A stretch of 6,030 bases of DNA from Armatimonadota bacterium (GTDB lineage Bacteria > Armatimonadota > UBA10988 > DTZQ01), in NCBI GenBank assembly GCA_012961305.1, contig DTZQ01000541.1, forward strand, positions 1-6,030, given 5' to 3'. The position numbers and the translations under genes are program-made. The notes under the pieces are model-generated. The model was not told the origin of the DNA, made no database searches, and saw only the letters and a program-made list of their open reading frames with translations. This document shows positions 1 to 6,030 of this stretch, one piece after another; position 1 is the stretch's first letter; each line of letters opens with the position of its first letter.

Positions 1-31
1 ATCGCCCGGCGATACGTTACGGAGTCCTTTT

Positions 32-83
32 GGAGTCAGGGGCTTTAGCCCCGTTGAGACAGGCAGGAGGGCGCTAAAGCGCC
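32..83. repeat. Palindromic intergenic repeat pair (GGCTTTAGCC / GGCGCTAAAGCGCC)
   Basis: Two short palindromes lie 17 bases apart: ggggctttagcccc at 39-52 and ggcgctaaagcgcc at 70-83. Each can form a 6-bp stem. The first, reverse-complemented, matches the second at 12 of 14 bases, so the pair can also fold into one larger stem, like paired REP elements. The left arm begins with ggagtca at 32-38, and a second ggagtc lies at 21-26. The same ggagtca plus ggctttagcc arrangement recurs after mfd at 5015-5032, which shows that this is a dispersed repeat and not a local oddity. There is no T-run after either stem, so an intrinsic terminator is unlikely. Confidence 0.7.
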
Positions 84-87
84 GGAG

Positions 88-96
88 AGGGAGGAG
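88..96 (+). promoter_or_regulatory. Strong Shine-Dalgarno site of the exported-protein gene
   Basis: The purine tract AGGGAGGAG is close to the AGGAGG consensus. Its AGGGAGG core ends 6 bases before the GTG at 101, which settles that start codon. It begins 4 bases after the palindrome at 70-83, so a hairpin there would sit next to the ribosome binding site. Confidence 0.75.
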
Positions 97-100
97 TGCC

Positions 101-1270
101 GTGCCGGGCTTGGCATATAATGCAACTTTCTGGTTGCTCGTGGTGTCCTCAACGGCGGTTGGGGCTACAACCCTGGAGCGAGGCCCCTCGCCGGAGGTAG
201 AGGCGGAAAATCAGCCGGAGTTTGTGGAACTGTACCGCCTGCGTCTGGTGAACGTGCGCGGGGGAGAAATTGCGGTTAGTACGAACGGCGGAGGGGATTG
301 GCAGGTGTTGGGCCGGGTGCTGGTGCCCACGGAGCGGGTGGACCGCAGGGGGTTTACCGCCAGCAAGTGGGCTCCCATCGGCACGGTGTGCGCGACTGCG
401 GTGAATGCTCTGCACCTGAAGGCTGACCATAACGAGCGGGACGACCGGGGAGTGGTCTTCAGCCTGGTGCCCCAGGAGGCTGGCCGCCCCGATTATCGGT
501 CAGGGGCCAACCCGACGGCCTCCATTTATACCGATATTCCAGCGGGCACGGGCATCTTTGGCGGAGGCTGGGCCCCCTTCGTAGGCAACCCCATTTTCCT
601 GGAGCGGGAGGAAGGTTTGGAAGCCCTTCCCCGCGGTTACGTACCGCGCCGGGGGGATGCGCTGGTCATCCTCGTTCAACGCCCGGCCAAGTACCCCTGC
701 GAAATTGTGTTCGAGAACCGTTTTGGAGGGCTAATTACCCTTCGCTACTCCGACCTCCAGCAGAAAGTCATTGGCCAAGTCTTGCGCCCCGTTCTGGGCA
801 TAGGCCGCTTCGCGGGCACCCGGTTCGCGGCTAAGGGTCGCCTGCGGGCTAACCATCCAGGGGTGATTGACATCTCCACCTCTCCCGTGGGACAAGTCGG
901 GGGGTTCCAAATTGTTCCGGCCAACCACGCCATGAGCCCTGAAACTTGGTACGTGCGGCAGTACACCCAATGGTTGGTTGTGGGCCCGTTGAACGCCCTC
1001 GACCCCTCCTGGGAAGGGGTAGCCCCGCTGTTTTCGTATTTCCTTCAACCCCGCTATGCTCCGGACGACCTGCGTTCTTTAGGCCGACTGGTGCGCCGGG
1101 TACAGGTACAGGTCAAATTGAGGGGTCAGGAAGGCTGGCAACTCATGCCCCAACGGGTTGCTCCGGCTGACCCCAACGCGCCCCTGCCCGAGGAGGCTTA
1201 CACTGCTCTGAAGGAGGTAACTCATATTCGCATCCTGCTTCCCCTTTTCGATTCGGAGTATCCGCCTTGA
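101..1270 (+). CDS. Probable exported protein of unknown function
   Basis: The product has 389 residues and I do not recognise its family. A hydrophobic stretch at about residues 8-22 (TFWLLVVSSTAVGA) ends in a V-G-A signal-peptidase-I-like site after Ala22, so export is likely. The region before it has no Lys or Arg, which is atypical for a signal peptide. Residues 60-67 (STNGGGDW) fit the BNR/Asp-box pattern S-x-[D/N]-x-G-x-x-W, but only once, so no beta-propeller can be claimed. Residues 150-160 are Gly-rich. Residues 226-276 look like a compact beta-rich domain with many Gly and hydrophobic residues. There are two Cys (97 and 200). No catalytic motif or further membrane segment is visible. 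The GTG start is chosen because AGGGAGG ends 6 bases before it. The frame is open to the left edge, but that stretch is palindromic repeat and contains no other start codon. Mfd lies 172 bases downstream. That it is a gene is well supported by length and RBS; its function is unknown. Confidence 0.85.
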   Translation: MPGLAYNATFWLLVVSSTAVGATTLERGPSPEVEAENQPEFVELYRLRLVNVRGGEIAVSTNGGGDWQVLGRVLVPTERVDRRGFTASKWAPIGTVCATAVNALHLKADHNERDDRGVVFSLVPQEAGRPDYRSGANPTASIYTDIPAGTGIFGGGWAPFVGNPIFLEREEGLEALPRGYVPRRGDALVILVQRPAKYPCEIVFENRFGGLITLRYSDLQQKVIGQVLRPVLGIGRFAGTRFAAKGRLRANHPGVIDISTSPVGQVGGFQIVPANHAMSPETWYVRQYTQWLVVGPLNALDPSWEGVAPLFSYFLQPRYAPDDLRSLGRLVRRVQVQVKLRGQEGWQLMPQRVAPADPNAPLPEEAYTALKEVTHIRILLPLFDSEYPP

Positions 1271-1308
1271 GCGTTTATTTTACTCTGCCCTTAACTTTAG
1301 TACCAGGG

Positions 1309-1404
1309 GGCAATTGGGAAATTGGCAATTAGGGCAACGGGGCAATCTTTACCAGTACTGAAGACTGAGGGACTCGGTACTCACAACCCAGTCCTCAGTC
1401 CTTT
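1309..1404. repeat. Degenerate short repeats and imperfect hairpin in the mfd leader
   Basis: Most of the 172-base gap before mfd is low-complexity repeat. From 1309 to 1345 ggcaa occurs four times, and caatt/aattg units can pair with one another (1311-1315 with 1320-1324, and 1320-1324 with 1326-1330). From 1361 to 1403 there are heptamer-like units: cagtcct occurs twice in perfect tandem (1389-1395 and 1396-1402). Its complement actgagg at 1364-1370 lets 1361-1374 pair with 1390-1403, with two bulges. CAGTACTG at 1353-1360 is a perfect palindrome. This resembles the short tandem heptamer repeats known from cyanobacteria and other environmental bacteria. I see no clear promoter and no T-run terminator here. 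Confidence 0.55.
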
Positions 1405-1442
1405 AAGCCAGTTGCTCCCGCGTCATTTAACTCAGCCGGAAA

Positions 1443-4400
1443 ATGCGCGTCTATCTCCACCTGTGGGAACAATCATCGGCCTGGCAAACCCTCGGCGGGC
1501 GGCTGCAGTACGAGGTTGGGCCGCACGCGGCCCTGGGCCTGCCTCCCGCTGCGCGGGCGGGAGTTATCGCGGCGCTGTACCGACGTTGGCGGCGGCCAGC
1601 CCTCCTCATCACTCTTAGCCGCGAAGAGGCGGAGACGGCCTATTCTGACCTGTTGGCCTTCTTCGCTCCCCCCGAGGGGAGGGAAGTCCCAGTCCATTTG
1701 TTCCCCTCCCTGCCCACGCTGTTGTACGAAGGGGTGGAACGCGACCGGGAAGTGGTCGGCCAGCGTTTGGCGGTGTTAGAGGGCCTCTTGCGCGGTGAGC
1801 CGTTATTAGTGGTCACCCCCCTCAGTGCTCTGCTGCACCATACTCTACCCCGCGACCAGTTGGCCGGTACGGATTTAGTCCTGCGGGTGGGCCAGGAATT
1901 GGCCCCGGAGACGTTGGCCCAACGGCTAACCGAGTTGGGCTATCAGGCCCATGACCCGGTGCTGCTGCCGGGCCACTACTCCCGCCGAGGAGGCATCGTG
2001 GACGTGTTTCCCGTCACCGCACCCCACCCGCTGCGCATTGAGTTCTTCGGCGATGAAATCGAATCCCTCCGCACCTTCGATGTGAACTCCCAGCGGTCGT
2101 TACAGCCGCAGGAATCGTTTACCGTCACCGTTTCCCGCGAGGCCCTACACGGACGGCTGGCCTCGCCAGAGCACCTGACGGCCATTAAAAGGGCATTGGC
2201 CAGGCAGGAACGGGCCCTGCGGGAGGCCGGGCGAGATTTGCAGGCGGCGCGCTTACGGTCTCAGGTGGAGGAGGACTTAGAGCGGTTGGAACGGGGGGAG
2301 TGGTTCGACGGCTTAGAGCACTACTTGCCGTACCTGCACCCCGAACCGGGCACCCTGTTGGACTACCTGCCGCCGGAGGGATGGGTGTTCGTATTCGACC
2401 CCGACCGCCTGCCGGAACGGGCGGTGCAATTGAGGACCGAAATAAACGAGGTGTACCGCACGCGGGTGGAACGGGGAGCCCTGTTGGCCCTGCCGGGCCC
2501 TCCCTACCTCCCCTTTGACCCCTCCTCGCCTCCCTGGCAGGGCCGGCCTACGGTGCTTTTTGCCGCCGGTGAGCCTCCCCCGGAGGCTACCTCCGCCGTG
2601 GAGTTTCCGGCCACAAAGGCCCCTGCTTGGGCCGGGAAGTTTGACCAACTGGTGGAGGAACTGCTTCGCCTGCGCCGGGAGCGCTGGCGGGTGGTGGTGG
2701 CTACCTATCAGGCTAACCGCCTGCAGCAACTGCTGACCAGCCATCGGTGGGGCGACGTGCTCCTGGCCGAAGAGGGGTTAGTGCCCCAGCCGGGCCAGGT
2801 GGCTGTGGTGGGCCAGCCGCTTTCCGGCGGGTTCTACTTGGCCGACATCCGTTTGGCCGTATTCACGGATGGGGAAATTTTCGGGGGGCGGAAACGCTGT
2901 CGCTTGCCCACTCGCCGCTTGGCGAAGCGGGAGAGTACCGCCCTGGCCTCCCTCACCGAGTTGGAGGTGGGCGACTTGGTGGTGCATGTCAATCACGGCA
3001 TCGGGCGATACATGGGTTTGGTGACCAAAAACGTTGACGGGGTAGAGCGGGACTATCTGGCCATTCACTACGCGGGGACGGACAAACTTTTCGTGCCGGT
3101 CACTCAACTGGACCGGGTACAGAAGTACCTGGGCCCGGACGACGAGGAACCGCCTCTGGACAGGCTTTCAGGCAATCGGTGGGAGCGCACCAAGCGGCGG
3201 GCCCGCCGCTCCGCCCTGGAGGTGGCTCAGGAACTCCTTGCACTCTACGCCCGTCGCCAGCAGGCCGAAGGTTATGCCTTCTCTCCTGATACGGACTGGC
3301 AACAGGAGATGGAAGCGGCTTTCATCTACGAGGAAACGCCCGACCAACTGCGGGTGGTGCAGGAAGTAAAGGCGGATATGGAAAGGCCGCGTCCCATGGA
3401 CCGGCTGCTGTGCGGCGACGTGGGCTACGGCAAAACGGAAGTGGCCATTCGCGTCGCCTTCAAAGCCGTGCAGGACAGCAAGCAGGTGGCCGTATTGGTG
3501 CCTACTACCGTCCTGGCCCAACAGCATTACAACACTTTCACCGAACGCCTTGCGGCCTATCCAGTGGTCATCGAAATGCTCAGTCGTTTTCGCACCCCGA
3601 AGGAACAGCAGGACATTTTGAACCGTCTCTACGCCGGGCGGGTGGACATTGTCATTGGCACCCACCGCCTCCTGCAAGACGACGTGCGGTTCAAAGACCT
3701 GGGCCTGGTCATCATTGACGAGGAGCACCGTTTCGGCGTGCGTCACAAGGAACGGTTGAAGCAGTTGCGGCTGGAGGTGGACGTGCTGACTCTGACCGCC
3801 ACGCCCATTCCGCGCACCCTACATTCGGCCCTCATCGGCATTCGCGACCTGAGTTTGCTCGCCGACCCGCCGGAGGGGCGCATGCCCGTGGAAACTTACA
3901 TCTTGGAACGCAACGAAGACGTGGTGCGCGAAGCCATTCTTCGGGAGTTGGAACGCGACGGGCAGGTGTACGTGGTGCACAATCGGGTGCGAACCATCCA
4001 TCGGGCGGCGGAATGGGTTCGTCGCTTGGTGCCCCAGGCCCGCCTGGCCATCGCCCACGGCCAACTGCCGGAGTACGAATTGGAACAGGTGATGTTTGAC
4101 TTCTACGCGGGCCGCTACGACGTGCTGGTGTGCACCACCATCATTGAAAGCGGGCTGGACATTCCCAACGTGAACACGCTCATTGTGGACGAGTGTGAAC
4201 GGTTGGGTTTGGCCCAGTTGTACCAACTGCGGGGGCGGGTGGGACGTTCCAACCGCCAGGCCTATGCCTTTTTCCTCTACCGCCCACGCCAGACCCTCAC
4301 CGCGGCAGTGGAGCAGCGGTTAGAGGCCCTGCAGGAACTTACCGAGTTGGGTTCGGGCCTGCGCCTGGCCCTGCGGGATTTGGAGATTCGCGGGGCGGGG

Positions 4401-4988
4401 AACCTGTTGGGGCCGGAACAGCATGGGTTCCTCTACGAGGTCGGCTACGAAATGTACACCCAGATGCTGGCCGAAGCCGTGCTTCGGCTGCGAGGGGAGG
4501 AAATAAAGCCGCGGTTGGAGGTGGAAATAGACCTGCCCGTAGAGGCCTACTTGCCAGAGGACTACATCCCCAGCGCGAAGCAACGCCTTGACCTATACCG
4601 GCGCCTGGCCACCGCGACCGTCCATGAGGAAATTGACGATTTGGCGGAGGAAATGCAGGACCGTTTTGGCCGCCCGCCCGAGCCGGCCCAAAACCTCCTT
4701 CGCCTGCTGCACCTGAAGGTGGACGGGGCTCGCGCGGGCCTGCGGGCCATAGCCTTCTCCCCAGGGAAGAAATCGGTAGTGGCTGAGTTCCTCCCCACCC
4801 GCATCCTTTCCCCGCGGGACATGCGCAATTTCGCCCAGGCCCTCCGGCGCACCTATCAGCATCTCCCCGGTGCCCCCCTGCGCCTACAGCGAAAGCGAAT
4901 ACAGGTTCCCCTGCGCGTACCGACCCCTCCGGCTATCCTCCGGGAAGCGGAAACACTGGTCAAAAGGCTGATAAACGTGGAGGCCTGA
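1443..4988 (+). CDS. mfd: Transcription-repair coupling factor Mfd
   Basis: Mfd is a cytoplasmic ATP-driven dsDNA translocase. It binds RNA polymerase stalled at DNA damage, pushes it off and recruits UvrA for nucleotide excision repair. At 1181 residues it has the normal family length. A UvrB-like, UvrA-binding region spans about 1-345, with the conserved HYSRRGGIVDVFP at 178-190 and FFGDEIESLRTFD at 201-213. The CarD-like RNA-polymerase-interacting domain is at about 505-565 (DLVVHVNHGIGRYMGL, 511-526). The superfamily 2 helicase core has Walker A GDVGYGKTE (658-666), DEEH (759-762), TATPIPRT (785-792), TTIIESGLDIPN (898-909) and QLRGRVGRS (928-936). The RecG-like TRG motif EIRGAGNLLGPEQHGF is at 981-996, and the C-terminal autoinhibitory domain D7 starts near 1029. 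No key motif is missing. The start is fixed because an in-frame TAA lies at 1428-1430 and this is the first start after it. The Shine-Dalgarno sequence is weak (only CCGGA). The 172-base leader suggests the gene has its own promoter. Confidence 0.98.
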   Translation: MRVYLHLWEQSSAWQTLGGRLQYEVGPHAALGLPPAARAGVIAALYRRWRRPALLITLSREEAETAYSDLLAFFAPPEGREVPVHLFPSLPTLLYEGVERDREVVGQRLAVLEGLLRGEPLLVVTPLSALLHHTLPRDQLAGTDLVLRVGQELAPETLAQRLTELGYQAHDPVLLPGHYSRRGGIVDVFPVTAPHPLRIEFFGDEIESLRTFDVNSQRSLQPQESFTVTVSREALHGRLASPEHLTAIKRALARQERALREAGRDLQAARLRSQVEEDLERLERGEWFDGLEHYLPYLHPEPGTLLDYLPPEGWVFVFDPDRLPERAVQLRTEINEVYRTRVERGALLALPGPPYLPFDPSSPPWQGRPTVLFAAGEPPPEATSAVEFPATKAPAWAGKFDQLVEELLRLRRERWRVVVATYQANRLQQLLTSHRWGDVLLAEEGLVPQPGQVAVVGQPLSGGFYLADIRLAVFTDGEIFGGRKRCRLPTRRLAKRESTALASLTELEVGDLVVHVNHGIGRYMGLVTKNVDGVERDYLAIHYAGTDKLFVPVTQLDRVQKYLGPDDEEPPLDRLSGNRWERTKRRARRSALEVAQELLALYARRQQAEGYAFSPDTDWQQEMEAAFIYEETPDQLRVVQEVKADMERPRPMDRLLCGDVGYGKTEVAIRVAFKAVQDSKQVAVLVPTTVLAQQHYNTFTERLAAYPVVIEMLSRFRTPKEQQDILNRLYAGRVDIVIGTHRLLQDDVRFKDLGLVIIDEEHRFGVRHKERLKQLRLEVDVLTLTATPIPRTLHSALIGIRDLSLLADPPEGRMPVETYILERNEDVVREAILRELERDGQVYVVHNRVRTIHRAAEWVRRLVPQARLAIAHGQLPEYELEQVMFDFYAGRYDVLVCTTIIESGLDIPNVNTLIVDECERLGLAQLYQLRGRVGRSNRQAYAFFLYRPRQTLTAAVEQRLEALQELTELGSGLRLALRDLEIRGAGNLLGPEQHGFLYEVGYEMYTQMLAEAVLRLRGEEIKPRLEVEIDLPVEAYLPEDYIPSAKQRLDLYRRLATATVHEEIDDLAEEMQDRFGRPPEPAQNLLRLLHLKVDGARAGLRAIAFSPGKKSVVAEFLPTRILSPRDMRNFAQALRRTYQHLPGAPLRLQRKRIQVPLRVPTPPAILREAETLVKRLINVEA

Positions 4989-5014
4989 TAAACTGCGGTT
5001 GACCTTCTGAGCAA

Positions 5015-5032
5015 GGAGTCAAGGCTTTAGCC
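5015..5032. repeat. Second copy of the GGAGTCA-GGCTTTAGCC repeat
   Basis: The sequence ggagtcaaggctttagcc matches 32-50 apart from one missing base and one substitution. The similarity continues weakly to a cagg at 5045-5048, matching the cagg at 60-63. This copy lacks the second palindrome found at 70-83, so it is partial or decayed. It starts 26 bases after the mfd stop codon. It has only a short stem and no T-run, so it is a poor terminator. Confidence 0.55.
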
Positions 5033-5043
5033 GGTCAGTGCCC

Positions 5044-5168
5044 ACAGGTTGGATTGGCCCTCACCCTCTGCAGGAGAGGGGAAACCTCAGGCACTCACTT
5101 CTTACTTCCCTTTCCCACTTGTGGGAGAGGGGCCAGAGGTAAGGGCCAACGAAGTTTGGTCAACCTGT
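5044..5168. repeat. Nested palindromic MITE-like element between convergent genes
   Basis: The core at 5054-5149 is bounded by imperfect inverted repeats: ttggccctcaccctct (5054-5069) pairs with agaggtaagggccaa (5135-5149). Inside are two hairpins. One is ccctct/agaggg at 5064-5080, with a 5-base loop. The other is a strong 11-bp stem at 5108-5131. Outside the core, acaggttg (5044-5051) pairs with caacctgt (5161-5168), so most of the gap is one long nested palindrome. The right end overlaps the first base of the zinc-ribbon gene's stop codon. The ccctcaccctct/gagagggg style is known from small non-coding repeats in many bacterial genomes. There is no ORF of its own and no clear target-site duplication. 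Confidence 0.6.
5107..5132. other. Strong stem-loop between the convergent gene ends
   Basis: The arm ccctttcccac (5108-5118) pairs with gtgggagaggg (5121-5131) over 11 bp, including one G-U pair, with a 2-base loop; T5107 with G5132 could add another wobble pair. Its place between the 3' ends of mfd and the zinc-ribbon gene would suit a two-way transcript end or an RNA-stabilising fold. Neither strand has a T-run after it, so I do not call it an intrinsic terminator. Confidence 0.5.
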
Positions 5169-5833
5169 CAATACACCCGGCGGCGACGCACGCGGCGCCC
5201 CCGTCGTCGCCACCAGCGCCAGGGCCAGCGCAATCTAAGCCCTTTGAGGTAAACAATCGCCCCCAGCAACCCGCCCAGAAACGTCCCTCCAAAGAAACCA
5301 GGATGATTGCGGAAAATACGCCATACCCGGGCAGTGACGCGGGTGAGGTTTAACCATATATTGGAGGCAAATTCGACGAACCGCCTTTGTATGCGGGTAA
5401 TGGGGTCCGGCTCTGGAGAGGCGGTGACTGGGGCAGCAGGGGAGATTGCATCGCCTTTTCCCGGGGGAGTGGAAACAGGGACGGAGTTGGGCAAAGAGCG
5501 AACGGCTGGGGTAATTAAGGAACCGGCTAAAGCGCCAATAAGGGCTCCTCCCATTACGTAAGCATATAACCGCTGGAATTTCACCCGCCACCATCTACGG
5601 CGAGAGCGCGAACGATGTTTGCGCTTCTCAACGTGCCGCCGCTTGTGACTCCAGTCCGCGCCGCAGTAGGGGCACTTGTTCAAACCTTTCCAGATTCTCT
5701 GCCCGCAGTAGCAGATACGAAACTGGCTGCGCCCGCAGGCTGGACAGTGTTCCGAATCCTCATCTAAGGTCGCACCACAGCGGTAGCAGACATTTTCCTC
5801 CGTAACTTCACCCATCGGTAGGGAACTCCACAT
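5168..5833 (-). CDS. Double zinc-ribbon membrane protein with a basic C-terminal tail
   Basis: The product has 221 residues, and its function is not known. The N-terminus holds two zinc ribbons: C16-x2-C19 with C30-x2-C33, then C41-x-C43 with C54-x2-C57. The first pair of the second ribbon is CxC, where CxxC is usual. A very basic stretch follows at 63-83 (HKRRHVEKRKHRSRSRRR). A Gly/Ala-rich membrane segment is at about 91-111, then a Pro/Ser-rich linker at about 112-145, and a second membrane segment at about 178-198. The tail at 199-221 is almost all Arg and Trp (RWPWRWWRRRGRR). The positive-inside rule puts both the zinc ribbons and the tail in the cytoplasm and the linker outside. The gene is convergent with mfd across a repeat-filled gap. 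The start is uncertain. ATG at 5833 has only AGG 5 bases upstream. ATG at 5815 (residue 7) has GGAG but with a 10-base spacer. The cysteine pattern and matching topology make a real gene likely. Confidence 0.85.
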   Translation of the reverse strand: MWSSLPMGEVTEENVCYRCGATLDEDSEHCPACGRSQFRICYCGQRIWKGLNKCPYCGADWSHKRRHVEKRKHRSRSRRRWWRVKFQRLYAYVMGGALIGALAGSLITPAVRSLPNSVPVSTPPGKGDAISPAAPVTASPEPDPITRIQRRFVEFASNIWLNLTRVTARVWRIFRNHPGFFGGTFLGGLLGAIVYLKGLRLRWPWRWWRRRGRRVRRRRVY

Positions 5834-5850
5834 AAAAACCTAACTCGACA

Positions 5851-5863
5851 AGTCAAAATTAGA
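5851..5863 (-). promoter_or_regulatory. Possible promoter elements of the zinc-ribbon gene
   Basis: Read on the minus strand, TCTAAT (5863-5858) matches five of six bases of the -10 consensus. It would start a transcript with a leader of roughly 18-36 bases, but no good -35 lies 17 bases before it. Just after it TTGACT (5856-5851) matches five of six bases of the -35 consensus, but its partner would be the poor TATGTG (5834-5829), overlapping the first ATG. The two readings exclude each other and both are weak. Confidence 0.25.
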
Positions 5864-5885
5864 CCCAGAAAGGAAACCCCACATT

Positions 5886-6030
5886 CCAACGGAAGGTGGT
5901 TCCGTCCTCCCGCCTTGAAGTGGGTCGGGGCTACTACTAAACCAACGGGAGATGGTTCCGTCCTCCCCGCCCAGAGTTCAAACTCTGGGCTACTTTTACC
6001 AAACCAACTGAAGTTGGTTGAGTCGGTTTC
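5886..6030. repeat. Cluster of three diverged CCAAC...TGGTT hairpin repeats
   Basis: Three related units start at 5886, 5942 and 6004, spaced 56 and 62 bases apart. Units 1 and 2 share ccaacggRagRtggttccg and continue with tcctccc. Between units the sequence ends in gggctact both times (5928-5935 and 5987-5994). Unit 3 is the cleanest palindrome: aaccaac (6002-6008), loop tgaa, gttggtt (6013-6019). Unit 1 can also fold as cggaa (5890-5894) with ttccg (5900-5904). The units are too diverged and too short to be a CRISPR array. The block starts about 50 bases upstream of the zinc-ribbon gene and may continue beyond the window. I see no gene from 5834 to the right edge. Confidence 0.65.
5969..5990. 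repeat. Ten-bp perfect hairpin inside the repeat cluster
   Basis: The arm gcccagagtt (5969-5978) pairs perfectly with aactctgggc (5981-5990) around a 2-base loop. A short tacttttac follows on the plus strand, with only four T in a row. It could weakly terminate plus-strand transcription entering from the left, but no plus-strand gene ends here. I read it as one module of the surrounding repeat. Confidence 0.55.

Noticed and set aside
1322..1349. Possible mfd promoter, TTGGCA-like box with AATCTT 16 bases later
   Set aside because: The -10 matches only three of six bases, and both boxes lie within repetitive caatt/ggcaa sequence.
2313..2744. 143-residue minus-strand open frame inside mfd
   Set aside because: It is an antisense shadow of the Mfd region between the UvrB-like part and the RNA-polymerase-binding domain. 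It has low-complexity Gly/Arg composition and no domain.
3168..3746. 192-residue open frame on the minus strand inside mfd
   Set aside because: It is antisense to the helicase core of an intact, strongly conserved gene, in a GC-rich sequence where such shadows are common. It has no convincing RBS or recognisable motif.
5107..5132. Bidirectional intrinsic terminator
   Set aside because: The stem is strong, but neither strand has the T-run needed for factor-independent termination.
5049..5353. Plus-strand ORFs starting at 5049 and 5054 with PSPSAGEG / PLVGEG stretches
   Set aside because: They are translations of the palindromic repeat followed by antisense of the zinc-ribbon gene. This kind of peptide is a typical artefact of ccctctcc-type repeats.
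5526..5536. Eleven-base match gctaaagcgcc to the repeat at 73-83
   Set aside because: It lies within the coding sequence for the first membrane segment of the zinc-ribbon protein and has no matching palindromic arm or flank, so it is probably chance.
5886..6030. Possible CRISPR array
   Set aside because: The units differ too much, have unequal spacing, and the material between them is itself repeated. True CRISPR repeats are near-identical with unique spacers.

Overview
The window is a GC-rich bacterial chromosome segment (about 60% GC by eye) with three genes. All three use many Leu, Arg and Glu codons and few Lys codons. Together with the Arg/Glu-rich Mfd and the many small palindromic intergenic repeats, this suggests a thermophilic or environmental bacterium, perhaps of the Armatimonadota or Chloroflexota kind. 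That placement is inferred from style only. No marker in the window fixes the taxon.

Layout. Bases 1-100 hold a palindromic repeat pair that runs directly into a strong ribosome binding site. A probable exported protein of unknown function follows (101-1270, +). A 172-base gap (1271-1442) carries degenerate short repeats and an imperfect hairpin. It is followed by a complete mfd gene (1443-4988, +) for the transcription-repair coupling factor, the only gene that can be named with confidence. A 179-base convergent gap (4989-5167) holds a partial copy of the repeat seen at the left edge and a nested palindromic, MITE-like element. Facing mfd is a gene for a double zinc-ribbon protein with two membrane segments and a very basic C-terminus (5168-5833, -). 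From about 5886 to the right edge lies a block of three diverged hairpin repeats, with no gene.

Mfd stands alone functionally: none of its usual neighbours (pth, ribosome-associated or SurA-like genes) is visible. The exported protein and mfd point the same way, but 172 bases with repeats separate them, so a shared operon is not supported. The zinc-ribbon gene is convergent with mfd and has its own upstream region. There is no sign of a defence system, prophage, CRISPR array, transposase, tRNA or rRNA. The unusual content is the two uncharacterised proteins and at least four families of small intergenic repeats packed into nearly every non-coding stretch.
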